Below are positions 16,415 to 25,162 of a stretch of DNA of 64,000 nucleotides, piece after piece; the stretch's first letter is position 1, and the number at the start of each line of letters is the position of its first letter. The position numbers were made by a program, and so were the translations under genes. The notes beneath the pieces are model-generated. The model did not search any database and was not told where the DNA came from. It saw only the letters and a list, made by a program, of their open reading frames with translations. Source of the DNA: Ectothiorhodospiraceae bacterium (GTDB lineage: Bacteria > Pseudomonadota > Gammaproteobacteria > HK1); the NCBI GenBank assembly GCA_024234875.1, contig JACKNM010000005.1, positions 372,001 to 436,000 on the forward strand. The letters run 5' to 3'.

Positions 16415-17206
16415 ATGGCGGAACCCGCAAAGGCCGGCGCGGCCGGTATCGAGTCGATGGGCGTGGGCGAGGAGGTGATGATCCAGCTCCTCGGCGTCAA
16501 CAAGTGGTTCGGTCAGTTCCACGTCCTGCGCGACATCGACCTCACCGTCAACCGCGGCGAGCGGATCGTCATCTGCGGCCCTTCGGGGTCGGGTAAGTCG
16601 ACGATGATTCGGTGCATCAACCGCCTCGAGGAGCACCAGAAGGGGCGCATCGTCGTCGATGGCACCGAGCTCTCGAACGACCTCAAGAACATCGAGCTCA
16701 TCCGGCGCGAGGTGGGCATGGTGTTCCAGCACTTCAACCTGTTTCCGCATCTCACGGTGCTGGAGAACCTGACGCTCGCCCCGATCTGGGTGCGCAAGAT
16801 CCCGCGCGACGAGGCCGAGGCGCAGGCCCGCTCGCTGCTCGAGCGGGTGAAGATCCCGGAGCAGGCCGACAAGTTCCCCGGCCAGCTCTCCGGTGGTCAG
16901 CAGCAGCGCGTGGCCATCGCCCGCAGCCTGTGCATGAATCCGAAGATCATGCTGTTCGACGAGCCGACGTCGGCGCTCGACCCCGAGATGATCAAGGAAG
17001 TGCTCGACGTGATGATCGAGCTCGCGGAGAGCGGGATGACGATGCTCGTGGTGACCCACGAGATGGGCTTCGCGAAGACCGTGGCCAACCGGGTGATCTT
17101 CATGGACGGTGGGCAGATCGTGGAGCAGAACGACCCGCACTCGTTCTTCAACGATCCGCAGCACGACCGCACCAAGCTCTTCCTGAGCCAGATCCTGTCG
17201 CACTGA
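16415..17206 (+). CDS. aapP: Polar amino-acid ABC transporter ATP-binding protein (AapP-like)
   Basis: 263 residues from ATG 16415. A complete ABC ATPase: Walker A GPSGSGKST (55-63), Q-loop VFQHFNLFPHLTVLENLTLAP, signature LSGGQQQRVAIARSL, Walker B IMLFDEPTSALDPEM, and switch His in VVTHEMGFAK. The N-terminal MGVGEEVMIQLLGVNKWFGQFHVLRDI is typical of AapP/BztD. It should energise uptake of polar amino acids in partnership with the adjacent AapJ-like binding protein. Neither AapQ nor AapM is encoded here, so the channel must be elsewhere or lost. Confidence 0.93.
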   Translation: MAEPAKAGAAGIESMGVGEEVMIQLLGVNKWFGQFHVLRDIDLTVNRGERIVICGPSGSGKSTMIRCINRLEEHQKGRIVVDGTELSNDLKNIELIRREVGMVFQHFNLFPHLTVLENLTLAPIWVRKIPRDEAEAQARSLLERVKIPEQADKFPGQLSGGQQQRVAIARSLCMNPKIMLFDEPTSALDPEMIKEVLDVMIELAESGMTMLVVTHEMGFAKTVANRVIFMDGGQIVEQNDPHSFFNDPQHDRTKLFLSQILSH

Positions 17207-17234
17207 CACGGCCCGTCAGCGCTACCCGGATTGC

Positions 17235-17256
17235 GGGCGGCCACGGGGGGCCGCCC
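17235..17256. terminator. GC-rich hairpin between convergent aapP and gabD
   Basis: An 8-bp stem GGGCGGCC/GGCCGCCC with a 6-base loop lies between the convergent stops. No T-run follows on either strand, so it is a weak candidate for a bidirectional transcript end. Confidence 0.35.
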
Positions 17257-17318
17257 CACGGGGATGGGCGGCGTGGGGACAGGCTCGCGCCGCGCGCGAG
17301 CCCGCCCCGCGGGTGCGA

Positions 17319-18833
17319 TCAGGCGTCGACGCCGCCCATGCAGAGGTACTTGATCTCGATGAAGTCGTCGATCCCGTACTTCGACCCCTCGCGGCCGATG
17401 CCCGACTCCTTGATCCCGCCGAAGGGGGCGACCTCGTTGGAGATGATTCCCTCGTTGATGCCGACGATGCCGTACTCGAGCGCCTCGGCTACCCGCCAGA
17501 TGCGGCCGATGTCACGGCCGTAGAAGTACGCCGCGAGGCCGAACTCGGTGTCGTTGGCCATGCGGATGGCCTCGGCCTCGGTCTGGAAGCGGAACAGCGG
17601 CGCCACCGGCCCGAAGGTCTCCTCGCGCGCGACCTTCATCTCCGAGGTCACACCCGCGAGCACCGTCGGCTCGAAGAAGGTCCGACCGAGATCATGGCGT
17701 TTTCCGCCGGTGATCACCTTCGCGCCCTTGGCCACCGCGTCCTCGATGTGCTCCTCGACCTTCGCGACCGCGGCGGCGTCGATCAGCGGGCCCTGCTGCA
17801 CGCCGGCCTCGAGGCCGTTGCCGACCTTCATCGCGGCCGCCGCCTTGGCGAGCTTCTCGGCGAACGCATCGTAGACGCCGTCCTGGACCAGGATGCGGTT
17901 CGCGCACACGCAGGTCTGGCCCGCGTTGCGGTACTTCGACGCCATCGCGCCGGCGACCGCGGCATCGAGGTCGGCGTCGTCGAAGACGATGAACGGCGCA
18001 TTGCCGCCGAGCTCCAGCGAGACCTTCTTCACCGTGCCCGCGCACTGTGCCATCAGCAGCTTGCCGACCTCGGTGGAGCCGGTGAAGCTCAGCTTGCGCA
18101 CCAGCGGGCTGCCGGTGAGCTCCGCCCCCATGTCGCGCGAGGGCCCGGTGATGACGTTGATGACCCCCTTGGGGATCCCGGCACGCTCGGCCAGCTCGGC
18201 CAGCGCGAGGGCCGAGAACGGGGTCTGCGAGGCCGGGCGAATGACCACCACGCAGCCGGCGGCGAGCGCCGGGGCGCACTTGCGGGTGATCATCGCGGCG
18301 GGGAAGTTCCACGGCGTGATCGAGGCGACCACCCCGATCGGCTGCTTGAGCACGACGATGCGTCGGCCCGGCAACGGATGGTCGATGACGTCGCCGTAGA
18401 TGCGCTTCGCTTCCTCGGCGAACCACTCGATGAACGACGCCGCGTAGGCGATCTCGCCCTTGGCCTCGGCCAGCGGCTTGCCCTGCTCGCTGGTCATGAT
18501 GACCCCGAGGTCGTCCTGGTTCGCCATCATGAGATCGAACCAGCGGCGCAGGATGTTCGCGCGCTCCTTGCCGGTCTTCGCGCGCCACGCCGGCCAGGCG
18601 GCGTTGGCGGCCTCGATGGCGCGGCGGGTGTCGGCGGCGTCCATCGCCGGCACCGTGCCCAGGACCTCGCCGGTGGCCGGGTTGGTGACCTCCAGGGTCT
18701 TCCCGCTGGTGGCGTCGGTCCACGCGCCGTCGACGTAGCACTGCTGGCGGAACAGCGCCGGGTCCTCGATCTTCAACTTCACCTTGGCGTCCACTTCGAT
18801 TCCTCCTCCTGCGTTTGCGGTGGGCGCGCTCAC
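17319..18833 (-). CDS. gabD: Succinate-semialdehyde dehydrogenase (NAD(P)+)
   Basis: 504 residues, an aldehyde dehydrogenase of the GabD group. It would oxidise succinate semialdehyde to succinate. The catalytic elements are all present: PWNFPAAMITRK (cofactor and oxyanion Asn), FTGSTEVGK, the general base Glu in LELGGNAPFIVF, the nucleophile Cys in NAGQTCVCANR, and ETFGPVAPLF. Its start overlaps the stop of the transhydrogenase gene by 4 bases, so the two are translationally coupled. The neighbour would produce succinate semialdehyde from 4-hydroxybutyrate, which supports the substrate call. Confidence 0.92.
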   Translation of the reverse strand: MSAPTANAGGGIEVDAKVKLKIEDPALFRQQCYVDGAWTDATSGKTLEVTNPATGEVLGTVPAMDAADTRRAIEAANAAWPAWRAKTGKERANILRRWFDLMMANQDDLGVIMTSEQGKPLAEAKGEIAYAASFIEWFAEEAKRIYGDVIDHPLPGRRIVVLKQPIGVVASITPWNFPAAMITRKCAPALAAGCVVVIRPASQTPFSALALAELAERAGIPKGVINVITGPSRDMGAELTGSPLVRKLSFTGSTEVGKLLMAQCAGTVKKVSLELGGNAPFIVFDDADLDAAVAGAMASKYRNAGQTCVCANRILVQDGVYDAFAEKLAKAAAAMKVGNGLEAGVQQGPLIDAAAVAKVEEHIEDAVAKGAKVITGGKRHDLGRTFFEPTVLAGVTSEMKVAREETFGPVAPLFRFQTEAEAIRMANDTEFGLAAYFYGRDIGRIWRVAEALEYGIVGINEGIISNEVAPFGGIKESGIGREGSKYGIDDFIEIKYLCMGGVDA

Positions 18834-20137
18834 CAGTAACGGGTGGCGCCGCGATAAATCGTCTGCAGATCGTCCTCGGTGACCGGCACCGGGGAGTTTT
18901 GCAGGATGCGCTGTTGGGCGTAGGCGCCCTTCGACAGCGCCGGCAGGTCCGACTCACCGTACCCGAGATCGGCGATGCCGTTCGGCATCCGCGTGGCGCG
19001 CATCATGTCGATGAGGCGACCGGCGAGCACCTCGCCGGCGTCACCCGGGGTCGCGCCGCGGGTGTCGGCGCCGAGCATCGCGGCGGCGTCGATGTGGCGC
19101 TCGGGCGAGGTCGGGGCGGTGAACCGGAACACCGACGGCGCGTCGATGATCACCGAGATGCCGTGGGGGCAAATCGCCTCGTCGCCCGGGTAGTGATCGG
19201 GGCGATAGTCCCGGATCAGCCCGGCGACGGAGTACGCCATGCCATGCGGCAGGTGCACGCCGGAGTTACCGAAGGCGATACCGGCGAGCGTCGCCGCGAA
19301 CATCATGCCGTGACGGGCCTCGACGTCGGTGGCGTCGTCGACCGCGCGCACCAGGTACTGACCGGTGCGCCGCAGTGCCTCGGCGCAGCCGATGTCGCTC
19401 CACGGGTTCGCGCCCTGGTAGATCGGGCGCGTCCTCGGATCACCCGGCGCCGTGCGCATGGTGTAGGGGCGCGCGGTGTAGGACTCGAGCGCGTGGCTCA
19501 GCACGTCGAAGCCGCTCGCCGCCACCACCGTCGGCGGCAGCGTGGTGGTGGCGTCGGGGTCGATGAGGGCGAGGCTCGGCTTCAACGGCTTGGCCGCGAT
19601 GCCGGTCTTCACGTGGCGCTCGAGCAGGTCGAAGATCGCCATCGCGGTGCACTCGCTGCCGGTACCGGACGTGGTCGGGCAGGCGATGTGCGGCTTCAGC
19701 GGCCCCGGCACCGGGCGCGCCTCGCCGATCGGCGCGTTGACGTAGGCGAGGAAGTCCGCGGGGTAGGTGGCGTAGAGATTCGCCGCCTTGGCGGTGTCGA
19801 TCACCGAGCCGCCGCCGACCGAGACGTAGCCGTCGAACTTGCCCTCGGTGGCGAAGCGGGCCGCGTCCTTGAACGACGCGTCGGTCGGCTCCACGCGCAC
19901 GTCGTCGTAGATCACGACGTCGATCCCGGCCGCGGCGAGCGAGGCCCGCGCGGCGGCGAACAAGGGGATGCCGACCACCCCCTTGTCGGTGAACAGCGCG
20001 ACACGCTTCATCCCGAGCGCGGCCGCCTCGGCGCCGAGCTCGCGGATTACCCCGGGCCCGAAACGGATGGCGGTGGGGTCGACCGCGAACACGTGCTCGC
20101 AGCCCTCGGCGTAGGCGTAGTAGTGGCAGCAGCTCAT
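18830..20137 (-). CDS. Hydroxyacid-oxoacid transhydrogenase (iron-type ADH family)
   Basis: 435 residues from ATG 20137, preceded by AGGAGGAAAGG. Group III metal-dependent alcohol dehydrogenase: the cofactor loop is SVGGGSVIDTAKAANL, PTTSGTGSECTAMAIFD follows, and metal ligands fall in SGFDVLSHALESYTAR and SGVHLPHGMAYSVAG. The N-terminal MSCCHYYAYAEGCEHVFAVD and overall length match the ADHFE1/HOT subfamily, which couples oxidation of 4-hydroxybutyrate to succinate semialdehyde with reduction of 2-oxoglutarate to 2-hydroxyglutarate. The overlap with gabD supports that reaction. A generic butanol or 1,3-propanediol-type dehydrogenase is the alternative. Confidence 0.85.
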   Translation of the reverse strand: MSCCHYYAYAEGCEHVFAVDPTAIRFGPGVIRELGAEAAALGMKRVALFTDKGVVGIPLFAAARASLAAAGIDVVIYDDVRVEPTDASFKDAARFATEGKFDGYVSVGGGSVIDTAKAANLYATYPADFLAYVNAPIGEARPVPGPLKPHIACPTTSGTGSECTAMAIFDLLERHVKTGIAAKPLKPSLALIDPDATTTLPPTVVAASGFDVLSHALESYTARPYTMRTAPGDPRTRPIYQGANPWSDIGCAEALRRTGQYLVRAVDDATDVEARHGMMFAATLAGIAFGNSGVHLPHGMAYSVAGLIRDYRPDHYPGDEAICPHGISVIIDAPSVFRFTAPTSPERHIDAAAMLGADTRGATPGDAGEVLAGRLIDMMRATRMPNGIADLGYGESDLPALSKGAYAQQRILQNSPVPVTEDDLQTIYRGATRYW

Positions 20138-20168
20138 GACCTTTCCTCCTCGCGCGATGCGCCGCCGC

Positions 20169-21797
20169 TCACAGCGACTTCGCCTGCTCGCGCAGCACGA
20201 ATTTCTGAATCTTCCCGGTCGAGGTCTTGGGGAGTGGCCCGAAGACCACGGTGCGCGGCACCTTGAAGCGCGCGAGCCGGTCGCGGCAGAAGGCGACCAC
20301 GGATTCGGCATCGACCGGTGGTGCGTCGGCGCGTGGGGTGACGAAGGCGCATACGGTCTCGCCCCAGTGGTCGTCGGGGCGCGCGACCACCGCCGCCTCC
20401 ATCACCGAGGGGTGCTGGTACAGCACCTCCTCGACCTCGAGGCTGGAGACGTTCTCACCGCCGGTGATGATCACGTCCTTCGCGCGGTCCTTGACCTCGA
20501 TGTAGCCGTCGGGGTGGCGCACCGCGAGGTCGCCGGTGTGGAACCAGCCGCCGCGCAGGCTCTCCTCGGTGGCGGTGGGGTTTCTCAGGTACCCCTTCAT
20601 CACCGTGTTCCCACGCAGCATCAGCTCGCCGATGGTCTCGCCGTCGGACGGCACCGGCGCCATGGTCTGCGGATCCGCCACCATCAGGTCCTGCATGGTG
20701 TGGTAGCGCACGCCCTGGCGCGCCATGCGCGCGGCGCGCTCGGGGAGCGCCATCGCGTCCCAGTCGGGCTGCCAGGCGCAAACCGTCGACGGCCCCATGG
20801 TCTCGGTGAGGCCATAGAGGTGGGTGACTCGAAAGCCCATGCGCTCCATCGACGCGATCACCGCGCTCGGTGGCGCGGCGCCGCCGGTCGCTATCTCGAC
20901 CACGTGGTCGAACGTGCGCTTCACCGTCGCCGGCGCGTGGATCAGCATGTTGAGCACCACCGGGGCGCCGCACATGTGGGTCACCTGCTCCTCGGCGATG
21001 CGCGGGAAGATGACCGCGGGGTCGACTTTCCGCAGGCAGACGTGGGTGCCGCCGACCGCGGTCACCGCCCAGGTATAGGTCCAGCCGTTGCAGTGGAACA
21101 TCGGCAGCGTCCACAGGTAGACGCTGCGCGCGGTGAGGCCGAAGGCGAGGATCTGCCCGAAGGCGTTGAGGTAGGCGCCGCGATGGTGGGCGACCACGCC
21201 CTTCGGGTTGCCGGTGGTGCCCGAGGTGTAGCAGAGGCTGATCGCCTGCCACTCGTCGGCCGGCGGGTCGAAGGTCGCGCTCGGGTCACCGCTGGCGATG
21301 AAGTCCTCGTAGGTGGTCTCGCCGAGGAGACGGCCGCCGTCGTGGGTCGGATCGTCGATGTCGATCACCAACACGTCGTGGTCGACTCGCTCCAACGCGG
21401 CCGCGACGGTGTCGGAGAACTCGCGGTCGGTGATCAGCACCTTGCTGCGCGCGTGCCCGAGGATGAAGGCGATGGTGGCGGCGTCGAGCCGGTAGTTCAG
21501 CGCGTTGAGGACCGCCCCGGTCATCGGCACGCCGTAGTGGGCCTCCAGCATCTCCGGCACGTTCGGCGCCATCACCGACACCGTGTCGCCGACGCCGACC
21601 CCACGCGCGGCGAGCGCGCTCGCCAGCCGCCGGCAGCGCGCGTCGAGCTCGGCGTAGGTGTAACGCCGCTCGCCGTGGACCACCGCGGTCTTCTTCGGGT
21701 AGACGCTGGCCGAGCGCTCGAGGAACGCGATTGGAGAGAGCGCGGCCCAGTTGGCCGGGGTGCGATCGAGGTCGTGCTCGAAGGGGTTGCCGTGCAT
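20169..21797 (-). CDS. Acyl-CoA synthetase (AMP-forming, medium/short-chain type)
   Basis: 542 residues, complete ANL-superfamily ligase: LCYTSGTTGNPKGVVAHHRG (P-loop), FHCNGWTYTW, the aromatic HLYGLTETMGPST motif, GWFHTGDLAV, and the C-terminal catalytic Lys in PKTSTGKIQKFVLRE. The domain pattern resembles DmdB/AlkK-type ligases acting on short- to medium-chain or methylthio-propionate-like acids. It precedes the transhydrogenase gene by 31 bases on the same strand and may share its transcript. One possibility is activation of a hydroxy acid related to that pathway; this is inference. Confidence 0.88.
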   Translation of the reverse strand: MHGNPFEHDLDRTPANWAALSPIAFLERSASVYPKKTAVVHGERRYTYAELDARCRRLASALAARGVGVGDTVSVMAPNVPEMLEAHYGVPMTGAVLNALNYRLDAATIAFILGHARSKVLITDREFSDTVAAALERVDHDVLVIDIDDPTHDGGRLLGETTYEDFIASGDPSATFDPPADEWQAISLCYTSGTTGNPKGVVAHHRGAYLNAFGQILAFGLTARSVYLWTLPMFHCNGWTYTWAVTAVGGTHVCLRKVDPAVIFPRIAEEQVTHMCGAPVVLNMLIHAPATVKRTFDHVVEIATGGAAPPSAVIASMERMGFRVTHLYGLTETMGPSTVCAWQPDWDAMALPERAARMARQGVRYHTMQDLMVADPQTMAPVPSDGETIGELMLRGNTVMKGYLRNPTATEESLRGGWFHTGDLAVRHPDGYIEVKDRAKDVIITGGENVSSLEVEEVLYQHPSVMEAAVVARPDDHWGETVCAFVTPRADAPPVDAESVVAFCRDRLARFKVPRTVVFGPLPKTSTGKIQKFVLREQAKSL

Positions 21798-21833
21798 CTC
21801 GGGTCTCTCGCGCCGCCTCGTCTCAGCCGCGCA

Positions 21834-23123
21834 TCAGCCGCGTTGGGCGCGGTGCAGCGCCTGGTCCAGGTCCCACAGGATGTCGTCGAGCGTCTCCAAC
21901 CCGACCGACAGCCGGATCATGTCCGGGGTCACCCCCGCCTTGACCTGCTCCTCGTCGGAGAGCTGGCGATGGGTGGTGGAGCCCGGGTGGATCACCAGGG
22001 TCTTGGCGTCGCCTACGTTGGCCAGATGGCTCATGAACTGCGCCGCGTCGATGAAGCGTTCGCCGGCGGCGCGCCCGCCCTTGATGCCGAAGGTGAGCAT
22101 CGCGCCCGGGCCCTTCGGGAAGTAGCGGCGCGCGAGATCGTGGTACTTGCTGCTCGGCAGGCCCGGGTAGCTCACCCAACCCACCAGCGGGTGCTCCTCC
22201 AGGAACCGCGCCACCGCCAGCGCGTTCTCGACGTGGCGGTCCATGCGCACCGGCAGGCTCTCCAGCCCCTGCAAGAACAGGAAGGCGTTGAACGGGCTCA
22301 GGCAGGCGCCGAAGGTGCGCAGCAGCTCGCAGCGCGCCTTCATGGTGTAGCCGAAGTCCCCGAAGGTCTCGTAGAAGCGCACCCCGTGATAGCCCGGGGA
22401 CGGCTCGGTCATGGTCGGGAACTTGCCGTTGTCCCAGGGGAAGCGGCCGGACTCGACGATGACCCCGCCGATCGACGTGCCGTGGCCGCCGATGTACTTG
22501 GTGGCGGAATGAATGGCGATGTCCGCGCCGTGGTCGAACACCCGGCAGAGATAGGGGGTGGCGAAGGTGCTGTCGATCATCAACGGCAAGTCGGCGGCGT
22601 GCGCGATGTCGGCCACCGCCGCGATGTCGAGCACGTTGATCCCGGGATTGCCGATTGTCTCGGCGTAGACGAGCCGGGTGCGATCGGTGATCGCGCGGGC
22701 GAAGTTCTCCGGATCGTCCGGGTCGACGAAGGTGGTCTGGATGCCGAGCTTCGGCAAGTTCACCCCGAACAGGGTGTGGGTGCCGCCGTAGAGCGTGCTC
22801 GCCGAGACGACGTGGTCGCCGGCTTCCAGCAGGGTCAGCACCGCGGTCATCTCCGCCGCCATGCCCGATGCCGTCGCCACCGCCGCGCGGCCGCCCTCCA
22901 GCGCCGCCATGCGTTCCTCGAACACCGCGGTGGTCGGGTTCGAGAGCCGGGTGTAGACGTTGCCGAAGGTCTGCAGGTTGAACAGGCTCGAGGCGTGCTC
23001 GGCGCTGTCGAAGACGTAGGAGCTCGTCTGGTAGATGGGGACCGCGCGCGCACCGGTCGCGGGGTCCGGAATCTGCCCCGCGTGCAGGCACAGTGTCTCG
23101 ATGCCGAATTCCCGGTCCGCCAT
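21834..23123 (-). CDS. metY: O-acetylhomoserine sulfhydrylase (aminocarboxypropyltransferase)
   Basis: 429 residues from ATG 23123, whose first base overlaps the TGA of the CoA-binding gene (TGATG arrangement). A PLP enzyme of the Cys/Met metabolism family: the PLP lysine is in IHSATKYIGGHGTSIGG, with YTRLSNPTTAVFEERMAALEGG and MIDSTFATPYLCRVFDHGAD upstream. The ~430-residue length and long insertion (SPGYHGVRFYETFGDFGYTM) are typical of MetY rather than MetB/MetC. It makes homocysteine directly from O-acetylhomoserine and sulfide, in keeping with the nearby cysE. Confidence 0.93.
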   Translation of the reverse strand: MADREFGIETLCLHAGQIPDPATGARAVPIYQTSSYVFDSAEHASSLFNLQTFGNVYTRLSNPTTAVFEERMAALEGGRAAVATASGMAAEMTAVLTLLEAGDHVVSASTLYGGTHTLFGVNLPKLGIQTTFVDPDDPENFARAITDRTRLVYAETIGNPGINVLDIAAVADIAHAADLPLMIDSTFATPYLCRVFDHGADIAIHSATKYIGGHGTSIGGVIVESGRFPWDNGKFPTMTEPSPGYHGVRFYETFGDFGYTMKARCELLRTFGACLSPFNAFLFLQGLESLPVRMDRHVENALAVARFLEEHPLVGWVSYPGLPSSKYHDLARRYFPKGPGAMLTFGIKGGRAAGERFIDAAQFMSHLANVGDAKTLVIHPGSTTHRQLSDEEQVKAGVTPDMIRLSVGLETLDDILWDLDQALHRAQRG

Positions 23124-23602
23124 CAGTGCGGCACCTGTTGTGGGCGCTTGGCCGAGATCACCTTGGTGTTCACGCCGGCGAAGCCGAGCCCGCCGAACAG
23201 TCGCGCGTACTCGATCTTCACGCAGCGATCCATCACCACCTCGAGGCCCCCCTCGTGAGCGATCCGTGCCGCCTCCTCGCTCACCACCCCGAGCTGCATC
23301 CACAGCACCTTGGCGCCGATGGCCACCGCCTCGCGCGCCAGCGCCGGCATCTCCTCGGCGCGGCGGAAGCAGTCGACCATGTCCACCGGCTCACCGATCG
23401 CCGCGAGGCTCGGGTAGCAGCGCTCGCCGAGCACCTCCTCGTAGCGCGGGTTCACCGGGATCACGCGATAGCCGTGCTCCTGGAGGTACTTGGCCGCGAA
23501 GTAGCTCGGCCGGTACCAGCTCGCGGACAGCCCGACCACCGCCACGGTGCGGGTCTGCTGCAGGATTCGGCGGATGCCGGGGATGTCCTCGACGGTGTGC
23601 AT
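23123..23602 (-). CDS. CoA-binding (YccU-type) protein
   Basis: 159 residues. A single Rossmann-type CoA-binding domain: VAVVGLSASWYRPSYFAAKYLQ at residues ~20-41, then GYRVIPVNPRYEEVLGERCYPSLAAI and VLWMQLGVVSEEAARIAHEGGLEVVMDRCVKIE. The last segment carries the conserved MDRC-K-E pattern of YccU proteins. These proteins bind CoA but have no proven reaction. Its stop overlaps the metY start by one base, so the two genes are translationally coupled, which hints at a role linked to sulfur amino-acid metabolism. Confidence 0.88.
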   Translation of the reverse strand: MHTVEDIPGIRRILQQTRTVAVVGLSASWYRPSYFAAKYLQEHGYRVIPVNPRYEEVLGERCYPSLAAIGEPVDMVDCFRRAEEMPALAREAVAIGAKVLWMQLGVVSEEAARIAHEGGLEVVMDRCVKIEYARLFGGLGFAGVNTKVISAKRPQQVPH

Positions 23603-23758
23603 GCGGTCCGCTCTCGTGGCAGGGGCTGGGTGGCGCAGTATATCGCCCGGCTGCCCCCGCGCGGGGGATGCGGGCGCCGGGATGCGCCGCGTGCGGGCCC
23701 GCCTGCCGCCGGCGCGCCCGGAAGGACGATGGCCGTCGCGAGGGCGCTGGGCGCGCGG

Positions 23759-24100
23759 TCAGCGTGCGGCGAGGAGGCGCAGCAGCGTCGGTGACCAGGC
23801 GACCAGGAGCGCGGCCAGCAGCACCAGCTCCAGGACGATGATGCGCACGAAGCGCGCCCGCTCCTCTCCGGTCTTGTCGGACATGAAGACCATCGACATC
23901 ACCGCGTCCAGCGGCAGCACGAAGGTCATCATGGCGAACATCGCCGGCGCCACCGCCTGCGGAATCACCGCCCATCCGTGCGGTGTGCCCACGCCCGAGG
24001 CGAAGGGCGCGATGGTGACCAGGGCGACGACGATCGCCACCATCCCGATCCGCAAGGCGCCGAGGTCGCGCGCCCACCGTCCCACGATCGTGGTGGTCAT
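23759..24100 (-). CDS. Small membrane protein of unknown function
   Basis: 113 residues with three clear hydrophobic segments: about 17-38 (IGMVAIVVALVTIAPFASGV), 50-70 (APAMFAMMTFVLPLDAVMSMVF) and 87-106 (IIVLELVLLAALLVAWSPTL). The first two are separated by a short Gly/Pro loop, and there is a charged MSDKTGEERARFVR stretch before the last. I do not recognise the family. It starts 20 bases after the cysE stop on the same strand and may be co-transcribed with it. Its codon use and GC bias fit a real gene. No catalytic motif is visible. Confidence 0.6.
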   Translation of the reverse strand: MTTTIVGRWARDLGALRIGMVAIVVALVTIAPFASGVGTPHGWAVIPQAVAPAMFAMMTFVLPLDAVMSMVFMSDKTGEERARFVRIIVLELVLLAALLVAWSPTLLRLLAAR

Positions 24101-24119
24101 GCTCTGCGCTCCGTTTCGC

Positions 24120-24950
24120 TCAGCAGCAGCCGCCGCGCCTGCCGAGACGGTGGTCCATCTCGCGCGCCGGCTCCATACAGTCGCTCGGGCCGATGACCTC
24201 CGCCGGAACCCCTGCCACCGTGGTGCGCGGGGGGACGTTCGCCAGCACGACGCTGCCGGCGCCCACCCGCGAGCACTCGCCCACCTCGACGTTGCCGAGG
24301 ATCTTCGCGCCGGCGCCGATGAGCACGCCGCGGCGGACCTTCGGATGGCGGTCGCCCGACTCCTTGCCGGTCCCGCCGAGCGTCACCTCGTGCAGGATCG
24401 AGACGTTGTCCTCGACCACCGCGGTCTCGCCGATGACCACGCTGGTGGCGTGGTCGATCATGATCCCCTGGCCGATTCGCGCCGCCGGATGGATGTCGAC
24501 CGCGAAGACCTCCGAGGTGCGGCCCTGCAGGAACAGCGCGAGCGAGTGCCGGCCCTCGCGCCACAGCCAGTTGGCCACGCGATGGCTCTGCAGGGCGTGG
24601 AAGCCCTTGAAGTACATGAACGGCTCGGACAGGCGATGCGCCGCCGGGTCACGCTCACGAACCGCGCGGATGTCGGCGCGGGCGCGCTGGCCGAGCTGGG
24701 GATCGGCGGCCATCGCGTCGATGATCAGCTCGCGGAGCAGCATCGCCGGCAGGACCGGGCTCTCCAGCTTGCCGGCGAGGATGAACCCGAGTGCGTCCTC
24801 CAGCGTCTTGTGGTTGAGCACCGAGGCATGGAGGAAGCTCGCCAGCACCGGCTCGGCGGCGGCCGAGGCCGCGACCTCGTCGCGAATGGTCTGCCACAGC
24901 GGATCCAGTGCGGCCGCCTCGGCGAGGCGTGCAGCTTGCGTCTTGGCCAT
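24120..24950 (-). CDS. cysE: Serine O-acetyltransferase
   Basis: 276 residues, the usual CysE length. It makes O-acetylserine from serine and acetyl-CoA, the first step of cysteine synthesis. An all-helical N-terminal domain (about 1-140) precedes a left-handed beta-helix built of hexapeptides (VDIHPAARIGQGIMIDHATSVVIGETAVVEDNVSILHEVTLGG, seen in parts). That helix contains the catalytic His-Asp pair around MIDHAT and the HEVTLGGTGK loop. The C-terminal tail ends in GRRGGCC. The normal CysE ends in Ile, which mediates synthase binding, so this differs. It sits upstream of the membrane protein and metY. Confidence 0.93.
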   Translation of the reverse strand: MAKTQAARLAEAAALDPLWQTIRDEVAASAAAEPVLASFLHASVLNHKTLEDALGFILAGKLESPVLPAMLLRELIIDAMAADPQLGQRARADIRAVRERDPAAHRLSEPFMYFKGFHALQSHRVANWLWREGRHSLALFLQGRTSEVFAVDIHPAARIGQGIMIDHATSVVIGETAVVEDNVSILHEVTLGGTGKESGDRHPKVRRGVLIGAGAKILGNVEVGECSRVGAGSVVLANVPPRTTVAGVPAEVIGPSDCMEPAREMDHRLGRRGGCC

Positions 24951-25162
24951 GGTCGGCGGCTCCTGGTGACGATCGGGTCACGGTCGGCGCGAGACGGGGC
25001 CGGTCCTGACATCCCACGATCGAGGTCGCAGTTTCCCCGAGCGAGGCCGAGTCGCGCAACGCCGAGGGCGGGGATTCCGCGCGCTCCGCCCCGAGCGGGT
25101 GTCCGGCCGCGGGGCGGCCGCGTGGCACCCCGTCGGACCGCCGTCCGGTGCACCGTCGCGCA

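Noticed and set aside
20136..23258. A 1040-codon open frame on the plus strand
   Set aside because: It lies antisense to metY, the acyl-CoA synthetase and the transhydrogenase, is rich in Arg/His/Gly/Ala with no domain, and exists because GC-rich codons make stops rare.
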